This document shows, in pieces, positions 1 through 7,493 of a stretch of DNA of 35,043 nt; position 1 is the stretch's first letter, and every line of letters starts with the position of its first letter. The notes under the pieces are model-generated. The model had not been told where the DNA came from, ran no database searches, and worked only from the letters and a program-made list of their open reading frames with translations. The stretch comes from Tritrichomonas foetus (taxonomy: Eukaryota; Parabasalia; Tritrichomonadida; Tritrichomonadidae), in contig MLAK01000833.1 of the NCBI GenBank assembly GCA_001839685.1, forward strand, positions 16,686 through 51,728, read 5' to 3'. The position numbers and the translations under genes were made by a program.

Positions 1-151
1 TTATTAAAATGTAATTAGTTGAATATTGAAAAAAATGATTTTCATCAATTTTATGAAAATCTTATTTTCATCTTATAATGTATATATTCAATTTGAATAC
101 ATGTATTAAATTGAATGTATCTTATTAAAATGTAATTAGTTGAATATTGAA
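1..151. repeat. 30-bp direct repeat pair in AT-rich flank
   Basis: The first 30 bases of the window (1-30, beginning TTATTAAAATGTAATTAG) recur exactly at 122-151. The start-to-start distance is 121 bp. The intervening sequence is AT-rich with repeated ATTTGAATA/ATTGAATGTAT themes. This could be two units of a longer tandem repeat cut by the window edge, or a small local duplication. No coding potential is seen. Confidence 0.75.
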
Positions 152-530
152 TTGATTTTCATCATTTTTTCTCACACTTTTGTTTAATTAAATTAATGTT
201 TGATCAATCGTCATTGAAATTTAAATTCAGCACCAAAATATTCAAAAAAAGCATAAAAATTAAAATATTTCAATTATCAATTGCTAATTCTAATAATTTG
301 GTATTCAAATAATTTCGAATTATTGGTCAACGCAAAGATGAAGGGTCTTTATTATCAGTATTTTAGTTAGATATTTTATTTATTAATATTTATTTTTGTT
401 TTATCTAGAGCAACAGAAAAAAAAAAAAAAAAATAAAATAAATTGAAATAATTCGAACCAAGGCATTTTTAACAATTCGCCCATAAAATATAAACTTTTT
501 CCAAAATTTTCAAATATTTAAACGATTATA
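152..530. other. AT-rich spacer with 17-bp A tract
   Basis: This is intergenic sequence of about 20 percent GC near its right end. It has an uninterrupted run of 17 A at 417-433. No reading frame, RNA gene or transposon end is recognised. Confidence 0.6.
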
Positions 531-531
531 T

Positions 532-775
532 AAGCTTGGTACCACAAACAGCATGACCCCTCGTCAAAAACTCCCCTTCATTACAAGCAGGTCGGAACGG
601 ATTTTAACTCTTAGCCAGAATTAGAATCCCCTGCAAGCTTTGTCAAGGAGCAATTGAGAGAAGTAATTTTCCCGCGCAAAATTCTGCCATTTCTAAAAGT
701 TCTCAAAAATTATTTTTGTGGCGAGGGAGGAAAATGGATAGTGTCAAAATTCGTGCCGATTTTCCGTTGAAATAA
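532..775. other. GC-rich island, candidate non-coding RNA or relic (unassigned)
   Basis: By hand count GC rises from 12/60 at 481-540 to 31/60 at 541-600 and 24/60 at 601-660. It is 25/60 again at 721-780. No long reading frame crosses the island. AAGCTTG at 532-538 can pair with CAAGCTT at 634-640, which would close a stem around about 95 nt. The segment at 586-601 reads AGCAGGTCGGAACGGA. This resembles the tip of eukaryotic SRP RNA helix 8, but it lacks one A of the loop region and the following GCAG. A TATATAA-like sequence sits just upstream (about 527-532). It could equally be a decayed gene. The strand is unknown. Confidence 0.3.
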
Positions 776-1171
776 GTTTTTGTTTTCAAAAGTTTATAAT
801 GAGTTAAAGCTAATTCTTTTCTATTTCAAGAATAAACTGATGAAATCAATATATGTATTCTAAAAAACTTTCTAATATTGGGCCTGAAGATTAAATATTA
901 TTGACAAAACATAGTTCCTTATGAGAAAGATTATGTAAGTGTGAAGTACATTAATAAGCAAGATGAACAACAATAATATTTAGAATTATTAATGAATTCT
1001 CCTAACCAGAATTGGTGAATCTATGTATAACAATAGTGACTTTTTCTACCAAAATTCGTCCAGCCAGATAAACTAAGAAAACATTACATGACGTTTTTTC
1101 ATATAACATATCACATCAAAATCTGTACGTTTAAACAGAAAAATTCAGATTTTATTTTCCCGACGAAAAAG
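776..1171. other. 5' flank of the first coiled-coil gene
   Basis: This is an AT-rich spacer. Apart from the 12-bp element at 1123-1134 nothing is recognised. An in-frame ATG at 1088 lies in this stretch. It would add 28 residues, but I place the start downstream of the shared promoter-like element. Confidence 0.5.
1123..1134 (+). promoter_or_regulatory. 12-bp upstream element CTGTACGTTTAA (copy 1)
   Basis: The same 12 bases occur at 7444-7455 upstream of SHMT. Here 37 nt separate the element from ATG 1172, and there 38 nt separate it from ATG 7494. Identical sequence at near-identical spacing before two unrelated genes on the same strand suggests a core-promoter or activator site. It also favours the 1172 start. 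Confidence 0.5.
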
Positions 1172-2254
1172 ATGAAAGCTGGATCCAGTAGTATCAAAAA
1201 GACCGAATTAGAAAGATTACATGCAGAAGCTGATACAATTTTAACCCAAAAAGCCGATGAAATCAGTCAATTGAATAAGACAATCGACGATGCAGAAAAA
1301 CAATTGCTTTCGATAAAAGCGGAACTTGCCGCACAAATCAAAAATACCGAAATTGTCAACAATGAAGATGAAGCAACACTTGATCGTGAATTATTAAGTC
1401 AAGAAATATTGGATTTGAAAGCCCAGCAAGATGCAGAACTTCAAAATCTTCAGCAAGCACATGAAGCAAGATTGAGAGAAATGAATGAATCATTCCAAAA
1501 GTCAGTTCACAGTGCTGAATTTTGGGCTGAGCAGCACGCCAACTCAATTGCAGCCGATAAAATGAATCAATTAACAGAGTTGCAGAGGACACTTGAAACA
1601 CTTAAAAACTCAACAACTGAAAGTTTACTTTCTGTTTCAAAAACAAAATATAATTCATTACAACAATCCAAACGTGCTTCATATATGAATCAACAAAGAA
1701 TAAAAGTGTTGGAAACTCAAATTGCTGAAATTACAGCTGTTACACGAGAAGAAGCAAGAGACATAAAAACCAAAATCGAAGAATGTCTCACATCAATCGA
1801 ACTGAGAGGAAAAGAACATGAAACTGAAATCAAAAGATATCAAGCAGAAATGGACGAGAGAGAATATAAATATAATGAGCATATTCGAAATTTACTTGAA
1901 CAATTCGAAGTAGAAAATAAGAGAATGGAAAGCGCAATTGCTTCAGCATCTTCTCAAGCAGATTATTTGCCAAAGGTAATAAGACAAATGGAAAAACAAA
2001 ATGAATTTCATATTCAAACATCACTGAAAGATCTAGAAAAGGTTAAATCTACACTCTATCAATCTCAAACACGTGATGAGAAAGAACAAACAGAAACTAA
2101 ACAGACAGTTACTCAAGTGCAATCTATTCAAAGAAATCAAAGAAGAATAGAACAGGAAATTTTCCAAATTGAAAGTGAAATTAAGGAACTTGATACTGAA
2201 AATGAGCAATTAAAAATTGAACTAGCTCGTTTAGATCAAACTGTCTATCGTTGA
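1172..2254 (+). CDS. Coiled-coil protein, function unknown
   Basis: The product is 360 residues from the chosen ATG. The frame also stays open to an ATG at 1088, which would add 28 residues rich in Phe, Ile and His unlike the rest. The 1172 start (MKAGSSSIKK) sits 37 nt after a promoter-like 12-mer also found before SHMT. Nearly the whole chain is Glu/Lys/Gln/Leu-rich with heptad-like spacing, which predicts one long coiled coil. There are no membrane segments, Cys clusters or catalytic motifs. Such proteins in trichomonads are often cytoskeletal or basal-body components, but nothing here proves that. The gene converges with the Rab gene across a spacer that holds a minisatellite. I am sure it is a real gene and have no specific function to offer. 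Confidence 0.85.
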   Translation: MKAGSSSIKKTELERLHAEADTILTQKADEISQLNKTIDDAEKQLLSIKAELAAQIKNTEIVNNEDEATLDRELLSQEILDLKAQQDAELQNLQQAHEARLREMNESFQKSVHSAEFWAEQHANSIAADKMNQLTELQRTLETLKNSTTESLLSVSKTKYNSLQQSKRASYMNQQRIKVLETQIAEITAVTREEARDIKTKIEECLTSIELRGKEHETEIKRYQAEMDEREYKYNEHIRNLLEQFEVENKRMESAIASASSQADYLPKVIRQMEKQNEFHIQTSLKDLEKVKSTLYQSQTRDEKEQTETKQTVTQVQSIQRNQRRIEQEIFQIESEIKELDTENEQLKIELARLDQTVYR

Positions 2255-2400
2255 AACATTTAGTTTTTTCTTTTATCTTTTTTGCGAATCACAAAGTAAC
2301 TTTGACATGTTTTAACTTTAGTAAATGTTCATTTTATTTATTTTCTTCATCATCTTCTTAATATACTTCTATAAAGTATCTTTCTCTTCGAATTCCATCA

Positions 2401-2580
2401 TTGATGAATCTTTAAATTCATTGATGAATCTATGAATTGATTGATGAATCTTTAAACTGATTGATGAATCTATGAATTGATTGATGAATCTATGAATTTA
2501 TTGATGAATCTATGAATTGATTGATGAATCTTTAAATTGATTGATGAATCTTTAAATTGATTGATGAATCTATGAATTCG
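2401..2580. repeat. Minisatellite, 20 bp x 9
   Basis: There are nine head-to-tail units of exactly 20 bp. The invariant first half is TTGATGAATC. The second half alternates between TATGAATTGA and TTTAAATTGA types with occasional point changes. An imperfect start of a tenth unit (TTGAAGCATT) follows at 2581. The unit length is not a multiple of three and stops occur, so this is not a protein repeat. It lies in a convergent spacer, as two other minisatellites in this window do. Confidence 0.97.
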
Positions 2581-2710
2581 TTGAAGCATTGTAACTCAGA
2601 ATTCTTTTTTCATTCATCTTTTTGGTATCTTTTTCTAAAGTCCTGTTTATGTTGTATCGATTTCTACAAAGTACAAGGATTCATTCTGTGACTGTTATGT
2701 TTCTTCGAAA

Positions 2711-2821
2711 ATGGAAAATCGTTTTGAAGAACTTGTTCAACTCATCGAAATATATATTCATGAAATTTTAGAGAAAGAATTCTTTGATAAATCAGGATGG
2801 AAAATGATACGATTAAGGTAA
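2711..2821 (+). CDS. Possible 36-codon small ORF or gene relic
   Basis: An ATG-initiated frame of 36 codons begins MENRFEELVQLIEIYIHEIL and ends at TAA (2819-2821). The translation is amphipathic-helix-like with Glu/Ile/Leu spacing, unlike random AT-rich translation. It could be a small protein, the N-terminal remnant of a lost gene, or chance. It sits between the minisatellite and the 3' end of the Rab gene. There is no homology that I recognise. Confidence 0.2.
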   Translation: MENRFEELVQLIEIYIHEILEKEFFDKSGWKMIRLR

Positions 2822-2912
2822 AAAGGACGTAAAAAGGTAAATTTTATTTTTTAAATAAAATACATTCTTGTTATTTTTTCGGTAGGTATTCATTGGACTC
2901 AATTTGGGTTTT

Positions 2913-3503
2913 TTAACAGCAGCCTTTCTTCTTCTTTTCACCTGCCTTATCGTCTCCAACTAGGCCGACGCCTTGGTCTCGCGATTGCTGGTCGAGATAT
3001 TTTCTGCTATTGATTGCGATATGTTCCAAAAGTAAGGCAATATTTTGGCCAGACATTGACGATGTAAAGAAAAGTTTCATATTGTGGTCCATGGCGTATC
3101 TTTGGGCCTCTTCTTCAGTCACAACTTTATCATCATCGCAATCGTATTTGTTTCCGACCAAAACGACGCCGATTGGGCAGTCAGCATTGCGCTGAATTTC
3201 GTCGAGCCAACCATTTAAATTATCGAACGATTTATGATCGGTCATTGAAAAACATAAAATCGCATAGACGGCGCCTTTGAAATAGATTGGAATAATGCTA
3301 CGATATATTTCTTGTCCAGCTGTATCCCAAACTTGAATTGAGTACTTTTCATTTTTGATATTCACATCGAGAGCGGTCACACCAGCACCGATTGTTGGTG
3401 TGCTTTCTGTGAGGAACTCGTCTGTTTTCATTCGATAAATTAAAGTAGTTTTGCCGACGCCAGAGTCGCCCACTGTAATGATTCGCGGCGGAATTTCTTC
3501 CAT
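2913..3503 (-). CDS. Rab-family small GTPase
   Basis: This 196-residue protein is a regulator of vesicle traffic that cycles between GTP- and GDP-bound states on membranes. All G motifs are visible: P-loop GDSGVGKTT (residues 12-20), switch-I Thr37 in TPTIG, WDTAGQE (59-65) with the catalytic Gln64, and NKYD (118-121) for guanine specificity. TSSMSGQN corresponds to the last guanine loop, with Ser-Ser where Ser-Ala is usual. The chain ends KKKKGCC, a typical double-Cys Rab geranylgeranylation tail behind a basic stretch. Trichomonads have greatly expanded Rab families, so I do not assign a subfamily. The coding sequence is GC-richer than its surroundings. The stop codon lies in a TAAA tetramer, the known trichomonad polyadenylation-type signal. 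The gene is convergent with the coiled-coil gene and divergent from the next one. Confidence 0.96.
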   Translation of the reverse strand: MEEIPPRIITVGDSGVGKTTLIYRMKTDEFLTESTPTIGAGVTALDVNIKNEKYSIQVWDTAGQEIYRSIIPIYFKGAVYAILCFSMTDHKSFDNLNGWLDEIQRNADCPIGVVLVGNKYDCDDDKVVTEEEAQRYAMDHNMKLFFTSSMSGQNIALLLEHIAINSRKYLDQQSRDQGVGLVGDDKAGEKKKKGCC

Positions 3504-4331
3504 TTGAACTTTCGAATCGACTGTTTCAATTGTACTTTGGATTAAATAGTTTATTTTGGGAATTTCAATGATTTATTTTCGAATCAAGAAATTGATTTAG
3601 TATCATAATCGTTCTTGATCGATTTTGTTTCAATTTTTGATCATTTATTTAGCAGAACAATCACTTTTTAAGTCAATTTCAAACTCTAAAAAAAAATGTC
3701 AAATTCTTTCTCAAATTCATCGTTGACCGCTAAATTATGACATCAACTCGAGATTTCCAGACTATTTTAGTGAACTCATAAACTTGATGAAATATTATGT
3801 TGTATTTCAATGAAAAGAAATTAATTTATTCCAAATAAATATATTTATCATTGATCACTTTTCTCATGACAGCATGTTGTTTACATGTAAATGCTCCATA
3901 TATATATTATTTTTCAATTAATATTCCTACGCCCAATGAATTGTTATTCTGCCAATATCAAAATCGTTTTTTTTCATAATATTGAAGTTTGTTGCTTCCA
4001 AACAATAATTTATAGTTAACATATATATTTGAAAAATATGATACTATATTAATCACAATCAACCTCATTCCTTTCAGAATAAAAGAAAATTATTTCTGCA
4101 TTTTTGCTGACCATTTCTCATATGAAAAAGTCACACCAACATCTTTTTCTTTATTCAATGAGAAACATTCAAATAAAATTTTTCGGTATTAGAAAAGTTA
4201 TTAATAATTCTATATAATGTCCATTTTTTTCATAGGAATCAACCATTTTGGTAAGTTTTTGAATGCCATTTATTGAATTTATTTCCTCCAGTTATCAGAA
4301 TCGTTAATTGTTATCATTTCAAATAAAAATT
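3504..4331. other. Divergent promoter spacer, Rab and orphan gene
   Basis: This is 828 bp of AT-rich sequence between two outward-reading genes. An initiator-like TCATTT sits at 4314-4319 before the orphan gene. I see no repeat array, RNA gene or further reading frame. Confidence 0.6.
4314..4319 (+). promoter_or_regulatory. Initiator-like TCATTT before orphan gene
   Basis: The trichomonad initiator consensus is TCA followed by a pyrimidine and A or T, usually within about 20 nt of the start codon. TCATTT here ends 12 nt before ATG 4332. That agrees with this ATG being the start and not the upstream in-frame TTG at 4308. Confidence 0.4.
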
Positions 4332-5462
4332 ATGTTCACAAGAATTGCACCGCAGGTGACTCGACCAAATCATTCACTTATCTTTGTGAAACCGCAAAAT
4401 CCATCAGACTCTTTGACACCTCAACCTCAAAATCTGCCATTTTCGCCATTATCGTTTTTCCAGCAAACCTCGAAATTCAGCCCAATCCTTCCGACAATAT
4501 CCGGGTCAATGACAAGCCCAACATCAGCAATGTCACCAAGAGCGCCAATTGTTCATTTTTTTGTCGGTGATTATGGAAATGCAAAAGTGAAAACTCTGAC
4601 AGATCAATTTGTTCAAATTTTAACTGATAATGGAATTGATGTATATGTTGAAAAATATTCAACTCACCAACCAGGCTATCAAGTGCGTGCAGCATCCCTA
4701 AGCACTTTGGCTGACTTTTTCTATCAAATTCATTCAAAAACTGCTGGTCCTGGACATGTCAGATTGTATGAAGGAGGACAGCCGAAAAGAATGACAACTG
4801 AAGAAGCTGTTGCAACAATCTGGTCAAACTGGAGATCGAAATGCGGCTCTTTATCAAGTGAAGAAGTTGATTTATTATCAAAAGAAAAACTAATTTTCTT
4901 ATTGAAGGAGTTCGCAAATATTGAACCACAAAATTTCGATATTGCTTCAATGCAAATTCAAGCACGAGATGCAATTGAAAGGGGAATTTGTGTAAGGCCA
5001 ATTGCTGATAAACTTCATAGTTTTGAATCAATGCTTCATGATGGAAGAACTAAAATTTTAACAACTAAAACAATGTGTTCAGATTGGAATAAAGATAAAG
5101 GCCAAGTTCTGACAAAAATTTCGCCTTCACAACAAGTGAAAGGACTTTCTCAACCATTGAAAGATGTCTTGGTGTGCGTAATTGAACAAACTATGAAAAA
5201 AGTACGTGCAATCATTGATATTCTTGATAAACACTACACTCCAAATACTTCACATGCATTTATTGAGAAAAGTACAATGCCTTTCAGGATGCCAACAAGT
5301 GAAGGAAGTGAGAATAAAACGGGTGATGGAAGTTCATGGAAAATAATGGTTGAAAGTGCGGATGAAGATAGAGTTGGAAGTGTAAGAATTGCATCATATG
5401 GTGATGGATACCAATCAAGCGAAGCAATTTCTACACCAGTCATCATGTTGGATGATTATTAA
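4332..5462 (+). CDS. Orphan Ser/Pro-rich protein, function unknown
   Basis: The product is 376 residues. The frame extends upstream to a TTG at 4308, but the first ATG is at 4332, just after an initiator-like TCATTT. The first 75 or so residues are rich in Ser, Pro, Thr and Gln and look disordered. A more structured part follows from about residue 80, with alternating hydrophobic stretches (HFFVGDYGNAKVKTL, then IDVYVEKYS) and a helical middle section. The tail is acidic and Ser-rich and ends MLDDY. There are no transmembrane helices and no familiar motif. The upstream half of the structured region could be an alpha/beta fold, but I cannot name it. It is probably a lineage-specific protein. 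It converges with the MBOAT homologue over a spacer that contains a 29-nt A run. Confidence 0.85.
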   Translation: MFTRIAPQVTRPNHSLIFVKPQNPSDSLTPQPQNLPFSPLSFFQQTSKFSPILPTISGSMTSPTSAMSPRAPIVHFFVGDYGNAKVKTLTDQFVQILTDNGIDVYVEKYSTHQPGYQVRAASLSTLADFFYQIHSKTAGPGHVRLYEGGQPKRMTTEEAVATIWSNWRSKCGSLSSEEVDLLSKEKLIFLLKEFANIEPQNFDIASMQIQARDAIERGICVRPIADKLHSFESMLHDGRTKILTTKTMCSDWNKDKGQVLTKISPSQQVKGLSQPLKDVLVCVIEQTMKKVRAIIDILDKHYTPNTSHAFIEKSTMPFRMPTSEGSENKTGDGSSWKIMVESADEDRVGSVRIASYGDGYQSSEAISTPVIMLDDY

Positions 5463-5757
5463 TTCTTGTTAATGTTAAATCAATGCGTGATATTTCTTTT
5501 GTTAATAAAAATAAAGATTTCTTTTAAATTTAGGATATATTATTATCAAGTTATTTTATGAGCAATCTCAATGTTATCGATAACTTAATGAAGAAAAAAT
5601 TCCTAATTTTTCTAATTTTTATTCATGGTATTTTGTGGGTTTTCTCGATAATGAATTACCATAATTAATCCAAAAGATATGAATAATAATTTGCGCAATT
5701 AGGAATTTAATAATTGTTCAAAAGAAATAATTCGAATCTTAAAATTAATTGAAGATG

Positions 5758-5788
<31 letters not shown>

Positions 5789-5836
5789 AAAAAGTATAAA
5801 TTTCAAATATATTTACATGAAAAATATAAGAGAATA
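5463..5836. other. Convergent spacer with poly-A tract
   Basis: This 374-bp tail-to-tail spacer contains 29 consecutive A residues at 5758-5786 followed by TAAAAA. Otherwise it is plain AT-rich sequence. There is no minisatellite here, unlike three other 3' flanks. Confidence 0.75.
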
Positions 5837-7126
5837 TTAATCTTGTTTCAATTTTTGTTCCTTTTCATGCTTGCTCATCTTCACAATTATTCTCTGACAA
5901 GCAATAAGTAAAATTGAAAACATCCAGAAGTAGAAATTCACACTGAAGCTGATTATAATGAAAGATTTTGCAGTCTTGAAGCATATTGTTGCTTTGGCGA
6001 GAAACATCACAATTTGTGCAAAAGCGTAAGTCAAACCTTGCGAATAAGAAGCATCTTTAGTAAGCTCAACCAAGGCTTTTTCAGCTCTTCCATAAAGCTT
6101 CTTTTCAATATTTCCTAAGAAAAGTGCTCCATATAAGCCTTTGAAGAGGGGCTTGACGAAAAATGTAATGATTTTCGGTAATGTATAGCCCAAACCAATC
6201 TCGTTTATTCTTTCAGTGAAATAGAAGCTCCAGAAGTGAGAGCATGTGCTGTTGTAACATTTACCCCATTCAGATATCGTTTTGCATTTGATGATGTCAA
6301 AAATTCGACAATTACAAAATTCTTTTATATGAGAGAAAGAGAAGTCACCCATTCCTGCCTGAAGGAGTCCAGCTCGAAGTGCTTCCCATTGCATACAGTT
6401 CTTTATCAAAGAGGAAAGTGATAAAAGTAAAACAAAAAAGATTCGTAAGACAATATTCATGTTCAAAAATGAATCTGAACAATAAAATGAATAACGGAAA
6501 TAATGACTGCTCAGAAAATGAATCAAACCAAAATAAATACTAACTCTGAGGCTACTGAGTGCTTCTTTTTCATTTTCTTCGCTGACTTTTGTTCCATTTT
6601 CTTCTACGCCAACATTCAGAAGAGAATCAAAATATCGATATTCAAAAATCGGAGTTGATGTTGCGCCAAATGGGGTAAAGCAATAAGCAAACCATTCAAC
6701 GAAAGAAGGACGTTGACTTACCGAAAAATCTTCACGACGTTTGCTTTTCGATTTTCCGGTAATTTTTTTACGTCGCCCATCTTCGATATTGAATGAAAGA
6801 GCGACAGCTTTCATGAAAATGATCATTGAAAGGTTGTTGATTCTTAATTTTGCTGGTATGTAGAATTGAAGGATGATCAATAAGAAATTCATTAAATATG
6901 CGACGAAAGTTGCGAAATAAGGGTTCATCCCAAGAACAAAATAGCTGATAGTAACCATTAAAAATCCGTAAAGAATTCTTTGGTTAAAAAGGATTCCGCA
7001 AATACTCACACCAATCGTGATATGGAAAAGAATTGCGTTTTCTCGTGTTTTAATGTTCGGTAAAATCCACTTTGCAAGTGGGTAAGTAATGAGGATACTT
7101 AAGAAATGCAAAAATGAATAAAACAT
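5837..7126 (-). CDS. MBOAT-family (lysophospholipid acyltransferase-like) membrane protein lacking the catalytic His
   Basis: This 429-residue polytopic protein has hydrophobic segments through residues 1-90, 195-245 and 385-415. MBOAT landmarks of the LPCAT/MBOAT5 type appear in order: MKAVALSFNIEDG (105-117), PSFVEWFAYCF followed by EYRYF (140-166), and a WN-like YN with Asn292. After Asn292 a helix ends in TER, which aligns without gaps to the family's YER. In the family the next block is SAxWHGxxPGYY with an essential His. Here the aligned block reads KPLFKGLYG, with Lys329 at the His position. Working family members transfer acyl chains to lysophospholipids in the ER. With Asn kept and His lost this one may be inactive or changed in chemistry. 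It is divergent from SHMT, and an ATTGACC motif lies about 48 bp upstream. Confidence 0.8.
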   Translation of the reverse strand: MFYSFLHFLSILITYPLAKWILPNIKTRENAILFHITIGVSICGILFNQRILYGFLMVTISYFVLGMNPYFATFVAYLMNFLLIILQFYIPAKLRINNLSMIIFMKAVALSFNIEDGRRKKITGKSKSKRREDFSVSQRPSFVEWFAYCFTPFGATSTPIFEYRYFDSLLNVGVEENGTKVSEENEKEALSSLRVSIYFGLIHFLSSHYFRYSFYCSDSFLNMNIVLRIFFVLLLSLSSLIKNCMQWEALRAGLLQAGMGDFSFSHIKEFCNCRIFDIIKCKTISEWGKCYNSTCSHFWSFYFTERINEIGLGYTLPKIITFFVKPLFKGLYGALFLGNIEKKLYGRAEKALVELTKDASYSQGLTYAFAQIVMFLAKATICFKTAKSFIIISFSVNFYFWMFSILLIACQRIIVKMSKHEKEQKLKQD

Positions 7127-7443
7127 GATTTGCGGGGGAAAAAAAAACTCAGGAATTATAGAAAGGGGATAATGGTCAATCTACAATTGTCATAACCATT
7201 TTGTGAATATATATGGTCGATAAAATAAAATGAGCCAATTATAAATTGAAAATAAGACTAATGAGAATATTATTGGTCAATTTTCGATGATGACTAAGAT
7301 GATTTTTTCTATACATGCTTTTTCCGTGTTTATACGGTCTGGAATTTTGATAAAGACCATATAAAATCAGAAAAAGTTTCCTCCATAAATCACCTATGAT
7401 GTGACATAAAAATTCACTTTTTGAATATAATTTTCATCTCAAA

Positions 7444-7455
7444 CTGTACGTTTAA
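7444..7455 (+). promoter_or_regulatory. 12-bp upstream element CTGTACGTTTAA (copy 2)
   Basis: This is an exact repeat of the element at 1123-1134 and lies 38 nt before the SHMT start codon. A weaker match, AATGTTTAA, ends at 10763, about 40 nt before ATG 10804 of the RING-protein gene. Confidence 0.5.
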
Positions 7456-7472
7456 GTTTCATCGTTTTCATC

Positions 7473-7478
7473 TCATTT
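7473..7478 (+). promoter_or_regulatory. Initiator-like TCATTT before SHMT
   Basis: This matches the trichomonad initiator pattern TCA-Py-(A/T) and lies 15 nt upstream of ATG 7494. A second TCATTC starts at about 7486. It is likely the transcription start region. Confidence 0.5.
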
Positions 7479-7493
7479 CCCCGAATCATTCAC

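Larger units (their letters stand above)
2255..2912. other. Convergent spacer between coiled-coil and Rab genes
   Basis: This 658-bp tail-to-tail spacer holds a 9-unit 20-bp minisatellite (2401-2580) and a 36-codon open frame (2711-2821). The remainder is AT-rich with nothing else recognised. Confidence 0.8.
7127..7493. promoter_or_regulatory. Divergent promoter spacer, MBOAT homologue and SHMT
   Basis: This 367-bp spacer lies between outward-reading genes. It contains GGTCAAT at 7174-7180 and 7275-7281, the CTGTACGTTTAA element at 7444-7455 and an initiator-like TCATTT at 7473-7478 on the SHMT side. No other gene is seen. Confidence 0.55.

Noticed and set aside
452..461. tRNA B-box-like GGTTCGAATT on the minus strand
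   Set aside because: No D arm, anticodon arm or acceptor pairing can be built around it.
586..601. Firm call of SRP RNA from AGCAGGTCGGAACGGA
   Set aside because: Only the 5' half of the helix 8 motif is present, and the expected upstream Alu-domain region is AT-rich with a poly-A run. Kept only as a candidate island.
2401..2580. CRISPR-like array
   Set aside because: The 20-bp units abut directly with no unique spacers, the genome is eukaryotic and there are no cas genes. It is a minisatellite.
4308..4331. Extension of the orphan protein to an upstream in-frame TTG
   Set aside because: Trichomonad genes start with ATG, and an initiator-like TCATTT lies inside this stretch just before ATG 4332. 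The same reasoning was applied to the TTG-begun extensions at 18534, 26723 and 29424.
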